From Chlorella sorokiniana (lineage: Eukaryota > Chlorophyta > Trebouxiophyceae > Chlorellales > Chlorellaceae), in contig CP084611.1 of the NCBI GenBank assembly GCA_025917655.1, positions 4,278,001-4,342,000 on the forward strand: a stretch of 64,000 nucleotides of DNA, written 5' to 3'. Below are positions 24,301-35,753 of this stretch, piece by piece. The notes under the pieces are model-generated. The model saw nothing but the letters and a program-made list of their open reading frames with translations, did no database searches and was not told the DNA's origin. Made by a program: the position numbers and the translations under genes. Position 1 is the first letter of the stretch; every line of letters starts with the position of its first letter.

Positions 24301-24785
24301 CAGTTGCGACGGCCACCTGTGGTGGCAGAATGCAGTGTTACTGCCTTGCACCCTGTCCAAAAAGTTGCACCAAATCAATGCTGTGCAGTAAATTTGACTG
24401 TGGGGCAGATGCACCACTTATGCAGGCCTCGCGCAGGACACTGTTTGCTGTGCGGCGCCAGCGGTGCCACCAGCCCTGGCGTATGAAGACGTCCAGCCTG
24501 AGATGCGCAGAAGCCTCCTACGACTGATCGATTCGCTTCCGTCAAGGCTTAGGGGTGGATTGCAAAGGGTTGACGACTTCGTGTGAGGGCAGCGTCGACA
24601 CCAGGTACTGCCCACAGGCCGTGCCAGAATGCGTCATCACCGCATTTGCAACCTCTCTCGCATTGCCTCGGGGTTTCTGGCTAACGCCGTCGTCCTCTCC
24701 ATACCTCTCATGCCCTGCTAGTCAGCATCGACTACGCGCTCCTCGACCCCTCCGCGTCGTTCTGTTGCCTGCCATCGCTGCCAGC
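24301..24785. other. Intergenic region, DUF1825 gene to FATA
   Basis: 485 bp between two plus-strand genes, expected to hold the 3' UTR of the first and the promoter of the second. No further gene or repeat seen. Confidence 0.4.
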
Positions 24786-26897
24786 ATGAGCGCGACCGTG
24801 TGTGCAGCCCACCCTACAGTCTGGGGCAGCAGGGCCGGGGCCGCTGCCGCGGCGGGCAGCGGTGCCCGCCGCTGGCCGCCGCTGGCCGGGAGCTCGCCGC
24901 GCTGCGCGCTGTTGCAGATGCTGCGCTGCCAGCCGCCGAGCCCTTAGCCAGCAGCGCATCCACCAGCCAAATGAAGCCGTGCGTGGAGGTGTTTCCCGCG
25001 ATGATTGCCAGCCGGCTGACGGAGGACAACCGCATGTTTGTTGAGGCCCACAGGTCTGCCTCTCGGCCTGCCTGCTGGCCTGCTGCACCGGAAGCTGCTG
25101 CCTGGGGTGGGGCAGGGAAGTATTAGTGCAGGAGATCGCATACAACAGGGTTCTGGGCTGCACGCAGAGCCGGCGTGGGTTGCTGGCGCCCTGGCTGCTG
25201 CTCCAAGAACCCTAGCGCGGCCATGCCTCCCTTGCCCCGTCACCCACCCCCCAAGCTCTCCTGCCCCTTCCCCTGGCTGCAGGATCCGCGGCAACGAGGT
25301 GGGGCCTGACCAGAAGACAAGCATGATTTCCATGGCCACGCTGCTCCAGGAGGCGGCCGGCAACCACGCGGTGGCGATGTGGGGGCGCAGCACCGAGGGC
25401 TTTGCCAGCGACCCCTCCATGAGCGGCCTCATCTTTGTGATGACGCGCATGCAGATCCAGATGGAGCACTACCCACGCTGGTGAGGCGCTGGGGCAGCAG
25501 CCAGGCCAAAGTAGGCTGCCGTGCTGGGCAGCCGGCGGTGACGGCTCGGGTGTTTCACTGCTTCATTCTGGCAGCGGGGCAGCTGCCTGCAGTGATGCCG
25601 CCTCCAGCAGCAGCGCAGCCGTTTGGCTCGTCTGTTGCCTGCTGTGGCTCCGGCAAGCAGTATCCCATCGCCTGTTGTGCTGTTCTTGCAGTTGGGCTTC
25701 ATTCACCCCCGCGCCGCTCTGCTCATTTTCCTGTCCTGCCTTCCGCAGGGGCGACGTGATCAAGATTGAGACCTGGTTCCAAGAGGACGGCAAGCTGGCA
25801 GCGCAGCGCGACTGGCGCGTGAGCGACGCCGCCACAGGACAGGAGCTGGGGCGCGCCACCTCCACCTGGGTCATGATCAACATGCAGACGCGTCGCCTGG
25901 TGAAGCTGCCCGAGCCCATGCGGCGCAAGTGCGAGGCATTCCAGCAGACGCCGGCGCGGCACGCCATTCCGCGCGAGTACACACGCCAGAAGCTGCCGGA
26001 GCTGGAGCTGCCCGCAGAGGTGAGCCACCGTGGCCATCTGCCAGCTGGCAAGGCTGCTCGGCCCACCGGCACGCCCCAGCCGGGGTCATGCCCAGCTGCC
26101 TGCAGCAGCTGGCAGGCCCAGAGGATGGGCCCAATGGCAGCAGGGACCTTCGCCTCGCTGCTGGCCTGTTCACCCCTTGATCCCCTGGCCTCGCTTGTCG
26201 GACCCTGCCCTCCCGCAGATCGTGGGGCCGGTGCAGGTGGCTCGCCGCACCGACATGGACATGAACGGCCACGTGAACAACGTCACCTACCTGGCCTGGG
26301 CCCTGGAAACCGTGCCGCGCGACGTCTACGACGGCTGCCACCTGTACCAGGTGGGCTGGGGTGGGGGCCACTGCGGGTGGATGGCTCGCGCAGCGCTGCA
26401 CAAGGCCGCGCGCTGCTGCCGCTGTGTGCCCGCACCCTGACGCGCCAATCCGGCTGGGGCCCTTCGTCGGACTGCTGCCGGGCGCCTGCCCTTGCTGTGA
26501 CTTCTCCCTCGTTTACCTTCTGTTCCTCTTGATTCATGACTGCCGCCCCTCCCTTCTTCAACCCACAGATGGAGGTTGACTTCAAGGCCGAGTGCAAGGG
26601 CGGCGACTTGGTGGAGTCGCTGGCGGCAAGCTGCGGTGAGCACAAAAGACCGCTGCTCGGACAGCTTCTGAGCATGCTGGTGACGCTGCTCGCCACGCCC
26701 TTGCTGCCCCGTCTCGTCGCTCAGCTCACCCGCTGCCACTCACGACCTCTCCCGCAGCCACTCACGACAAGCTCGCCAGCAACGGCGCGGGCCCCAACGC
26801 CCTCAGCTATCTCCACGTGCTGCGCCGCTGCCAGGGCGAGCACTGCACCGAGCTGGTGCGCATCCGCACAGCGTGGCGCGTTGGCGAGCCAAACTGA
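24786..26897 (+). CDS. FATA: Chloroplast acyl-ACP thioesterase (FatA type)
   Basis: Releases fatty acids, mostly oleate, from acyl carrier protein in the plastid, ending de novo synthesis. The first hot-dog domain spans FPAMIASRLTEDNRMF, GNEVGPDQKTSMISMATLLQ, MWGRSTEGFASDPSMSG, FVMTRMQIQMEHYPRWGDVI, IETWFQEDGKLAAQRDW and TSTWVMINMQTRRLVKLP. The second carries the catalytic Asn and His in DMDMNGHVNNVTYLAW, then the Cys-containing MEVDFKAECKGGDLVESL. The end RIRTAWRVGEPN stops at 26895-26897. A transit peptide begins MSATVCAAHPTVWGS at the ATG 24786; its frame joins the mature frame only if the GGG run at 24888-24890 were one base longer, giving AGELAALRAVADAAL. About 370 residues, normal for FatA. 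It appears to be the sole thioesterase here. Confidence 0.93.
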
Positions 26898-28000
26898 GGC
26901 CGTGCTGCGCGGCGCAGCGGTTTGCAACCTCTACAGCTGCTGTACCATAAACGACTGCCGTTGGCGACTTGCTTAGCTCGTTGAAGACTCCCGAAGTTGG
27001 CAGGCAGCGGCTGCTGGCAAACAGTGCAGCGGGATGCACGCCCCCAACGCGGCCGAACAACACTTGAGGGGCTCCCGCTCAGCTGTTCAGCTGTTGACCT
27101 GGCTGATGCATTTGCCATGCATACACAACCAGCCATGTTGTCCTTTGCCAGTCCATTTTGGCCATCAGTGCTCTAAGCACCACAAACACTCTAGCGCGCT
27201 CTTGCACACTCCCGCACTAATCGGCCTTTCCTCTGCAACCCATCTGTCCATTCTTTGTTTCGCTCTCTGCTTTACCTGCCCCCGCATTTGTCAGGACAGC
27301 TTGCCTGCGCCAGCTGCACTCGCCTGTTTTTGCTGCCCGTCAGTGTTGTGTGATCTCTGCCCAGCGTGCCTATGAATGAATCTGCCATTGCTTGTCAGCC
27401 CTGCTCTCTACATGCACTAGCATGGAGGCTCACTCCTGTCTGCAACACTTCTTGGATGAGGTGTAATACGCAATCCAACAACAATAATGTTGTAGGCACC
27501 ATGATTATGAGGTCAAGCCACGGAACAGTGTTCTTAGGTGAGATGCCGTCCTGGTATTTGATCAAAGCCTTGCAGAAACAGATTGACAAAGAATTAATTC
27601 AAAGAGTGACAGATCATGGAATCAGCGTGCCAAATGCATGTAGTACATGTTGTGTGTTGAGGCATCAACAGATCTTGATTCGCAATAGGGAAACAATTCA
27701 GTACAAATAAGGTTCTACATTCAGGAGTTCTACAAGCGGGAGAGCAAGATCTGATTTACACCAACCCACGCGCAATTGTTGCCCTGACGTGCATGAGTTG
27801 GCGGCGGCGAGGGTGTGAGATCATTTGGACTGAATCAGACAAGAGTGCAAATCCCGTTCATCTCTAAACACCCTCAGCACACTTTCAAGTACCCAATGTG
27901 CGACCAAAGGGCTCCCTGTGTTACCTTCAAGGGCGCCGGAAGAGCACGCTCGAGGCGCTGAGTCTATGTTGTATTGAGTGATTTAAAATACTTTGAGCAC
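26898..28000. other. Intergenic region with an AT-rich stretch
   Basis: 1.1 kb between two plus-strand genes. From about 27450 to 27960 the DNA is clearly less GC-rich than the rest of the window. A plus-strand frame of 114 codons (27366-27710) covers part of it but shows no known motif, and I do not call it a gene. Confidence 0.4.
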
Positions 28001-29955
28001 ATGCTGGGCGGCCTCATGACGGGCAGCGCGCTATGTAGGGAGGTGGCGCTCCCGCTACTCCGCTGGCAGCCCCTGGCCCGCCCAGTTCGCCCTCAGCAAC
28101 TCGAGGGCGCGCGTCCAGAGGAGTGTGTACTCCGCCAGGGAGCGCTGGCCTCGGCCGCAGCCTCCTTCCTGCTGACCGCCGCCGCTGCTTCCAGCGCCTC
28201 TGCCGCAACCCTGGCTAGTAGGTGAGTTTGTCCCACTTTCGCTTGCGGCTATTTTGATGAAGTGGTTTCCTACAAACTCAGACAACTTTCTGGTTCACAA
28301 TCAGAACAGCTGTAGAAACTTTGTCGCACTGGCTCGTGCCGATGCAGCGCCGTCGCGATGGACGTGGCCGGTGCCACGGTGCCGCTCAAGCGCGCGGTCG
28401 TGGAGGAGATGCTTGTGCAGCGCCTGGCCGACCGACTGCACACCCTGTCTGACGGCCAGCTAGCAGAGCTGCTGGAGCAGGTCCTGCAGGACGATGTGTC
28501 CCGCTTCCCAAGCGAGCTCCTCAAGCCGGCACCTCCAGCGCTTGCTACGCCGCAGGCGGCACGACGCAACCAGCCCTTGCAGTCCGCACCCGTGCCGACG
28601 GTGCCTCCGCAACCTGAGGAAGCTTCAGCCCCACTGGAAGCCCGCGAACCGCAGCCCGGTTCTCCCACGGCTGCCAGCAGCGCCAGCAAGGGCCAGGCAG
28701 CCAGGGACGGCGGCGCCATTGGCGGCGGCGTGGATTCAAGCGGCAGCGAGCAAGCCCCGCTGCGGACGGCGAGGTGGATCTGACGCAAGATCTACTGCAG
28801 CAGGTCCAGCGCCAGCTGCAGGAGCGCAGTGGCGGCAACATCGCTGCCAGCGACCGCATTAGCGCCAGCAGCCGCATTTCCAACGTGCTCGGTTCCAACT
28901 GGCGCCTGGCTCTCCTGGCAGTTGTGGGACCTGCTGTCTTGATAGCAAGCCTGACTAGGCTGACAGCAGGCAAGGACAAGCAGGTTCAGCAGCAACTACC
29001 GGCAGAACAGCCTCTTACGGGTGCAGAAGACCCACAGCAGCTGCAGCAGCAGCAAGCAAAGCCAGCAGCGCAGCAGGGTCAGCGAACATCCGCTGCAGGG
29101 CAGCAGGCCAAGCGGCCATCCCTGCTCTCATGGCTGTTTCCTCGTGATGAGGAGCCTGAGGAGCAGGATGGTGCTGCCCCGCCTGCAGCACCCGCCTCCC
29201 ATGCTGCTCCTGAGGGGCTGATGCCGCTTGGTGCTCCCATGGCACCGCAATCACCAGCCACTGTGCCACCCCCTCCGCCGCTGCCTCCTGGCATAAACTT
29301 ACAGCAAGTGAACGGCGGCATTGCACTGTCCGACACGGGCGTGGCCCCTGGAGCAATCCTGTGGCAGCGCAAGGAACGGGCACCCGACTTGCCGGACAGC
29401 GGTGGCCAGGACACGGCGGGCAGCAGCTCTGCGGTCCTCTGGCAGCGGGCTGAGGCTGACTCCCCACCTGTGCGGGAGGCGGGGTTGCAGCCCCAGCAGG
29501 AGACAGGGCAAGAGCCGGCCTCAGCCATGCTGGCACCTGTTGCCACCCAGGCAAGCGATGCCAGCGGCACGACTGTCGACCTTTGGCGGGTACCTCTTGA
29601 CCAGCTGCGCTCCAGCAGCAGCTCTGCGGTTGTGGGGCCATCGCAGGCTGCGCCCCCCGCCGATGGCAGCAGCGGCGGTGGGCTGGCGGGAGAGCTTCCG
29701 GCTTCTGCCCCGCCTGGGCAGGCCAGCAGTGAAGCGGCCAATGGTTGGTCGGAGGAGCAACCCTCGCTGGCGCGCAATGGCAGCGCTCCTTCACCTGCAC
29801 CCTCTGCACCGGTTCTAAGCCGACGGCAGTCAAGTGCGGCCCCAGGCACCGCACTGGATAACGCGGAACCAGCAGGGTGGCCAGGCAGAGTGCAAAGCCT
29901 GCGCGGCCGCATGACTGGCGGGCTGCGGGCAGGCGGCCAGCAAGATGGCGAGTAG
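28001..29955 (+). CDS. Single-helix protein with Gln/Pro/Ser-rich tail, unknown, possibly plastid
   Basis: Exon 1 (28001-28221) begins MLGGLMTGSALCREVALPLL and ends in an Ala/Ser-rich stretch like a transit peptide. A GT-AG intron in phase 2 leads to an exon opening after 28337 with SAVAMDVAGATVPL, then a conserved-looking helical block LKRAVVEEMLVQRLADRLH / LSDGQLAELLEQVLQDDV. A linker follows, then DLTQDLLQQVQRQLQERSG, one membrane helix (LALLAVVGPAVLIASL) and about 330 disordered residues rich in Gln, Pro, Ser and Ala. The tail holds three related motifs: AILWQRKE, AVLWQRAE and VDLWRVP. Two frames overlap at 28774-28783; one more C in the run 28755-28758 would make them one protein. Stop at 29953-29955, UGUAA signal 190 nt later. 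No family recognised. Confidence 0.65.
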
Positions 29956-30142
29956 TAGCTCAACCGGACGCAAACAGTTTCGATGATCACAATGAGCGTT
30001 GTGTTTGAGAGAGTCTGAGCTGAGTTTTCCTGCGAACGTTCCTTCCTGCCCTCCTTGCTTACCGCCGGCAAGACTTGTGCTTAGGTGTCAAATCAGTTGG
30101 CCCCACAATGACGATGCAGTGTCTGCTGGTGATTGATCATGA

Positions 30143-30147
30143 TGTAA
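30143..30147 (+). promoter_or_regulatory. UGUAA poly(A) signal
   Basis: TGTAA about 190 nt after the stop of the single-helix protein gene. Confidence 0.45.
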
Positions 30148-30449
30148 TCAAAGCAACTCTCAGCTGGAGTTCGCGCCTTTGCCAGTCAAGCTCCATGTTC
30201 AAGCCAGCAGGTACGGGCACAGGCGCCTGTCCACCACCCCGTCCTGTGGCTGCAGAATCTTGAGGCGCCGTGTTTGGCGCTCACAAAGGCATGCCATGAT
30301 GTCAAACTGAAATTGCAGCCAGAATGTTAGCATTTGCGCGCACGAATAATTGGGCGCAAACGCCCTGAAGGCACTTCAGAAGTACAGTAATTTTCCGGGA
30401 ATGCAGGAGGCCTGACTCGCTGCCGCTCGCTCATCGTGCACAAGCAATC

Positions 30450-30489
30450 GAATTAGACACAACAGCTGCGAATTAGACGCAGTAGCTGC
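30450..30489. repeat. 20-bp direct tandem repeat upstream of the response-regulator gene
   Basis: Two adjacent copies, GAATTAGACACAACAGCTGC and GAATTAGACGCAGTAGCTGC, match at 17 of 20 positions. They end about 160 bp before the ATG of the type-B response regulator and each ends in the palindrome CAGCTG or its variant TAGCTG. Confidence 0.7.
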
Positions 30490-30650
30490 GACAGTGGCTG
30501 GTGCACACCAACACCTGCGCCCCCATTCCAGGAGCAACGCCTGCGCCGCTGCTGTAGGCCTTAACCAACACACGGGACATTGAGCAGAGCACCTGGCAGC
30601 CGCGGCTGCCATGCTGTGAGCGTGGACCCCCGAGTCACCTCTGCAACACA

Positions 30651-33630
30651 ATGGACGGCGAGGGCTCGACGGGGGCGAGCCTCACACTGCAGGAACGGCG
30701 ACAGCTAGCAGTTCAGGCGCCACAGACGGCGGCGCTCACGGCTGGTCGCCCTCTGGGCTCAGAGTGTGTCCTTGCTGCCGGCTGGCTGACGCATTCCCGT
30801 TGCAGCCCCCTTGTCTTCTTCGATCGCCTGTCAGGAGTCGTTGGAGCTGCACGCCGGCTACGACCTGCGCTGGGCGTCGTCCAACACGTAGTAAATTCTT
30901 CCCTCGCTGCCTCGCAGGTCTTGGTTGTCGATGACGACCCAATGTGCCTGAAAGTTGTGTCAGCCATGTTGCAGCGATGCAATTACGAAGGTGGGCCTGC
31001 CTGCGCTCTAAGCGGCGGGCCAAGCCGCGGTTGCTGCCCGCTTCTTTCCGCAGCGGCTGCTGCTGGTTTCAGCCCTGCACGCCAGGCATTACGGTGGTGC
31101 TGCTGCACAGTACAGCTGCCAGCTGTGCGATTGAGGGTTCATGCTGCTCCCCGTGTTGCTCTTGGTGCAGTGGACACTCGCAGCAGCGGGCAGGACGCTC
31201 TGACGCTGCTGCGGGAGCGCCAGGAGATGAACCAGCAGTTTGACCTCGTGCTGTCAGACGTGTACATGCCGGGTGCGAGGGCAGCGCAGCCAGCATGCCA
31301 CGTCAAGCCACCTCAAGCCGCTGCAGACCGCGGCGGCGGACAGGCGCATCTGTTGCAGAGTGCAGGCAGGCCTGCGCCGCCTTCCTTGCTCGCGACTCAC
31401 CCGCTTCGCCCCCACCCCGCAGACATGGATGGCTTCAAGTTGCTGGAGCACATTGGCCTGGAACTGGACCTGCCGGTCATCAGTGAGCGCCGCCGCCGCC
31501 GCTGGCGCCGCCGCTGGCGCAGCAGCTGTGCTGCCGTGTATGCTGCTGCATGCGCTGTCCTGTGTCCCGCCCTGGCTCTCCTGCCAGGCCCCCTTGCCCC
31601 CGCCGTGTGCGCTGAAAAGAAAGCCTGCACATGCACCGGCGCCGAACGCTCTTATGTGGCGCGCGTGCTTTTGTCCCCTGACCCTGTGCCCCCGCCTCTG
31701 CCTGCAGTGATGTCGTCCAACGGCGACACGGATGTGGTGCTGCGCGGCGTGACGCACGGCGCCGTCGACTTCCTCATCAAGCCCGTGCGGGTGGAGGAGC
31801 TGCGCAACGTGTGGCAGCACGTCGTGCGCCGCCGCTCGCTGCACATGCCACGCGCGGCGGACGAGCTCAGCGGGCAGGGGGAGGGGGAAGGCGGCGTGCT
31901 GCCCCACGGCGTGAAGCGCAAGGAGGCCGAGGCGCTGCAGGTGCAGCACGAGACGAGGGGGCCAACAAGAAGCCGCGCGTGGTGTGGTCGGTGGAGATGC
32001 ACCAGCAGGTGGGCGGGCGGCGGCTCCAAACTGGGCGTTTGGGGGACATGCGGCCCGTGATGGCCGCACCCTCTGACCTGCCGGGGGCAGGACCAGCTGC
32101 GCAGGCTGCTCCCTCTTCTTTCGCCCTCCTCCCCGCACTGCTTCTGCCACTGTTGCCATCCCATGATGCCCCAACTTTGCCCTCCCCGCGCCACACTCGC
32201 CCATCTGGCCCCCATCTGTCCATGCCCTTGCCCCGAGTCCTCTTCCCCTCCTTCTGCCGCGCTCTGTCGCAGTTTGTCGACGCGGTCAACCAGCTGGGCG
32301 TGGACAAGGCGGTGCCCAAGCGCATCCTGGACCTGATGAATGTGGAAGGGCTGACGCGGGAGAACGTGGCCAGCCACCTGCAGAAGTACCGCCTGTACCT
32401 CAAGCGGGCCCAGGGCCTGCAGAACGGCAAGGGTGCGAAGGGGCACAAGGCAGCGCGGGAGGGCCGCGCTGCTGGACCCGCAGGCGGCGGCGGCGGCGGC
32501 GGCGGTGGCCGCGGCGCGGGGCCCTCCTCGGTCTTTGCCCAGGTGGCGGCGCAGCAGGCGGCGATGGGGCCGGGCGGGATGGGCATGGCGCACCAGCCGG
32601 TGCCTGGAATGCCCCGCCGGGCATGCCTGTGATGGGCATGCCGGGCGCTATGGCGGCCGCCGCGGCGTGGCAGCAGCAGACAATGGCAATGCAGGCGGCG
32701 GCAGCGGCGGCGGCGGCCAGCGGCGCGCTGCCGGGCGCCATGCCGGGCCCCCTGTGCCCTTTGGCATGCCGCCCGGGGCGATGATGCCTCACCACATGGC
32801 AGGTATGAACGGAAAGAAAGGGTGCTGGCCGACAGTGCTGCTGGGGTGTGCCGCCAAGGTTGGCTGTGCAGTTGCTGCGGGCATCAGAGCTGCTGCACCC
32901 TGCTGATTTCTCGTGCCCTCCTGCCTTTCCCATGCAGCCATGGCAGCAGGCATGCCAATGGGCATGATGGGGCCCCCGCCACCCATGCCTGGCATGGATG
33001 GCAGCGGCGGCTTCCCTCCCATGATGTTTGGCCAGCAGCAACAACCGCCGCCGCCGCAGCAGCAACCGCAGCAGCAGCGGCAGGCAAGCTTGCCGCTGCC
33101 TGAGGCTGGGCGGCCGGGCGGCGACGCTGGCATGGGCCCCTCCGCATCAGCGCCAGTCAAGCAGGAGCCAGCTGCGATGTCCCCTGGCTTCCCGCGGCTT
33201 CCCCCGCCATCCTCCAACGCCTTGGCCCTCACCGCCGACTCGGGCGCCGCCTCCCACGGCAACGAGTCGGCCACGGTGGCCACAGGAGTCGACCCCGTGG
33301 TGAGGCGCTCGCCGTGCCAGGCCGCTGCGCGCAGGCCGCTCTCCTTACTCCGCTCGGACGGACGCTGCTGCCCGACGCCTTGGGCGACCAAGCCCTACCT
33401 CGCCTCCCCCCTTCCGAACCCTCTGCTCTTGGTCCCCCACCCCCCACCCCCCACCCCCATCTTCCCAGGGGGATCTGCGGGTGGACGGCGGTCTGGGCGA
33501 CACCGAGGCTCTGATGAGCGCGCTCAACACCGACTCCTTCCTGGCCGATGTGCCGCTGCCGCGCCTCGACGTCGACGACTTCCTCGACTCCTTCCTCACC
33601 TCGGACAAGGCGCTGGGGGAGGGGCTGTGA
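30651..33630 (+). CDS. Type-B response regulator (receiver + GARP/Myb-like DNA-binding domain)
   Basis: A nuclear transcription factor at the end of a His-Asp phosphorelay. Receiver domain across several exons: [18 protein letters not shown] (acidic pair), [36 protein letters not shown] (phospho-accepting Asp in LSD), [19 protein letters not shown] and [19 protein letters not shown] (signature Lys). A GARP domain follows: [32 protein letters not shown] and [15 protein letters not shown]. The C-terminal part is Gly-, Ala-, Met- and Gln-rich and ends in an acidic block, [14 protein letters not shown], a plausible activation region. ATG at 30651, stop at 33628-33630. The frame is lost at three G/C runs (31957-31961, 32612-32615, 32748-32752); one extra base at each restores the protein. 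Introns are short GT-AG; the exon 1 limit is not fixed. Input kinase not in this window. Confidence 0.92.
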
Positions 33631-34711
33631 GGGAGCAGCGCGTGGCGGCAGCCCTGGCTGGGCCGCCCACCCGCAAGGCATGCGTGCGGCGCGCGGCTGC
33701 CGCCGGCCGTGCCCGCCGACCGCTGCCCAGGCTGCGGGCACCCGTCCCCGCCCCCTCCCAGCACACCCACTCCACCCCAACCCCTCGCCGCCCTTGCGGC
33801 CCTTCAAGAACCTGTGGCTCCGTCAGCGCTCCAGCCGCAGCAGCATTTGCCGCCCTTTGGGCCCGTTTTCCCACGTTTTGCCTGTAAACCCTGTTGTTAT
33901 CGCGCGCCGCGCAGCACCGGGCGGCCGCCCCCGACTTTTGACCCCCTGCTGCAACCCTCAGTGCCCGACCCGCCGCCCGCTGGCGCAGTACCCCGGAGCG
34001 CCCTCACACAACTGTCTGCCCGACTGCCTGGTTCATGGCGGCGGCATCCGTTTGCGCATCCCAACATCCCTCTTCCCCTCCTTGAACCTGCTTTTCTCAA
34101 AGCGCTGGGCCCGTCTGCCCGGCACCCTCTTTTTGCCAGCCTTGTGCTGTGCAGGCCTGCCTGCTCATGCTTCTTGGCATTCCTCCCTGCTGTGTTTGTC
34201 CCCAAGCTGGACCTGAGGTTGTTCAGCCGCCGTATTCGCTCCTCTTCTGTTCGTTTCATCACACACAGTCGGGTCTTTCGTAGAGCACCCCTGCCCCGCC
34301 ACGAACTGCCGTCAAATTGCAGCTGATGCACTTTCACTGGCCCCCTTGCCCCCTTGCGGCCGGCCCCTGCCCTTGCCGGGCGTCAGCATCACCCCGCACT
34401 GTAACCGAAGGCCCGTTAACTGGCCGAAGGCAAGGGTGCAATAGCAGGGATGCGTAATGTCAGCAAGTCGGGCAACAGGTTGAGCGTCTGGGAACGGTGG
34501 CAAGGCGGGCGGAACACAGGGGAAGGCGGCAGGTGGTGGTGCGGCGAAGGAGGCGCTGGGAGTGAGGCTGGGCAGACGAGCATGGGACACAGCACTGCCC
34601 AACCCCCTCCCAAAGAATGCAGCTGCAGGCGCCGCTGGAGGAGGGCTGGCGGGAGGCATTGGGTGCTGACGCTGGGGCCAAGGCGTTGGGGCTAGGCTGG
34701 CCCAGCCGCCG
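33631..34711. other. Convergent 3' region, response regulator / unknown gene
   Basis: 1.08 kb between facing stops. Contains the UGUAA signal of the response regulator. The rest is pyrimidine-rich without a gene I can support. Confidence 0.4.
33883..33887 (+). promoter_or_regulatory. UGUAA poly(A) signal of the response regulator
   Basis: TGTAA about 250 nt after the stop. Confidence 0.5.
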
Positions 34712-35753
34712 TTACTGGCGTCCGCCGAAGCAGCTGAAGCAGGAGAAGAGGCCACGCCGCGTGCCGGCCGGCCGCTTGCTGGCTGCTGCATGGGTGCCCT
34801 TGCTGACGGGCGGCACGCCCAGGCTGGGCGGCGGGTTGTCAAACGGTGGCCCTGACCCCTCCAGCCACCGCCATATCCGCTCTGCAGCAGGATCCACAGC
34901 AGTCGGCAAGGTGCGGGCCCCTCTAAAGACACAGGACACGACTGCGTGCTTGCCGGCCTGTGCGTGCACTGCAGCACGGCGCCCAGGCAGCGCCGGCGGG
35001 CAGGCGCTGGCTGGCTGTAGGGCAGCACCTGAGGATTCGGGGCGGGAGCTGTACTGGTCCAGCTTGTTGAGGTACGCCACGTTCTCCTCGGTCAGCGAGC
35101 TGCGGTACTTGACGCGCACCGGGCCCTCCACCGAGCTGCCGCCGCTGGGCCCCGCCTCCCCGCCGCCGCCGGTATCGTTGCCCCGCGCTCTGCAGGCCGG
35201 AGAGAAGGGAAGCAGAGGGGCGCGTGAGGCGTGGTGAATTGCAGCGGCACAACTGCAGCAGCCGCATGAGGAGAGGGAAGGCCGGGCGGGACGAAAGGCC
35301 GGGCCGCCGGGCACATGCCTCGCAGGCCCGACGGCAGCACGAGCGAGCGGCGGCACCCACCGCTCGTCGCCGTGCGGCAGCGCGATGTGCGGCTTGCTGC
35401 TGGCCATAGCCACATTGCTGACGCCGGTGGCGGTGCGGGAGGCCAGGCGCAGCGCCAGCTCGTGCTCGTGAGACTGAGCAGAACGCACGCCGCTGCCGTG
35501 GAAGGGACCGCTGTGCTGCGTGTGGGGGCGGGGGCTGCGCCGCCGCAGCTCCTGGGGAGCCATGAGGGGCACGACTGGCGGGCTGCAGGGCCGGCCCAAG
35601 GGGGTCTGCGGGGCGCGCTGCTGCGGGCGTCGACGAGCGCTGCGGCGCTGCAGCGGGCACGCCGTTGGCCGCTGGCGCTGTTGCCGCTTTGGGGCTGGAG
35701 GCGTCCTCTAAAATGATGTCCGCACCTTGGACCCGTAAGCGTGGTCGAGACAA
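34712..35753 (-). CDS. Unknown protein with Cys-rich C terminus
   Basis: Three coding exons can be followed on the minus strand. The first contains MAPQELRRRSPRPHTQHSG (ATG at 35563) and LALRLASRTATGVSNVAMAS, ending IALPHGDE. The second reads ARGNDTGGGGEAGPSGGSS then VRVKYRSSLTEENVAYLNKL. The third reads RIWRWLEGSGPPFDNPPPSL and ends LFSCFSCFGGRQ with a TAA at 34712-34714. A further upstream frame (to about 35753) reads ADIILEDASSPKAATAPAAN and may be the real N terminus, joined by a frame change near 35600. The closing CFSCF is the kind of site that can be S-acylated, so peripheral membrane attachment is possible. No domain recognised. Confidence 0.45.

Larger units (their letters stand above)
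29956..30650. other. Intergenic region before the response-regulator gene
   Basis: 695 bp. It holds the poly(A) signal of the upstream gene and a 20-bp tandem repeat, both listed separately. No gene seen. Confidence 0.4.

Noticed and set aside
27366-27960. Transposon or retroelement remnant in the AT-rich island
   Set aside because: No terminal repeats, no transposase or polymerase motifs and no target-site duplication could be seen.
28358-29955. Two overlapping genes (28358-28783 and 28774-29955)
   Set aside because: The second frame begins with GTG, not ATG, and adding one C in the run at 28755-28758 fuses the two into one sensible protein.
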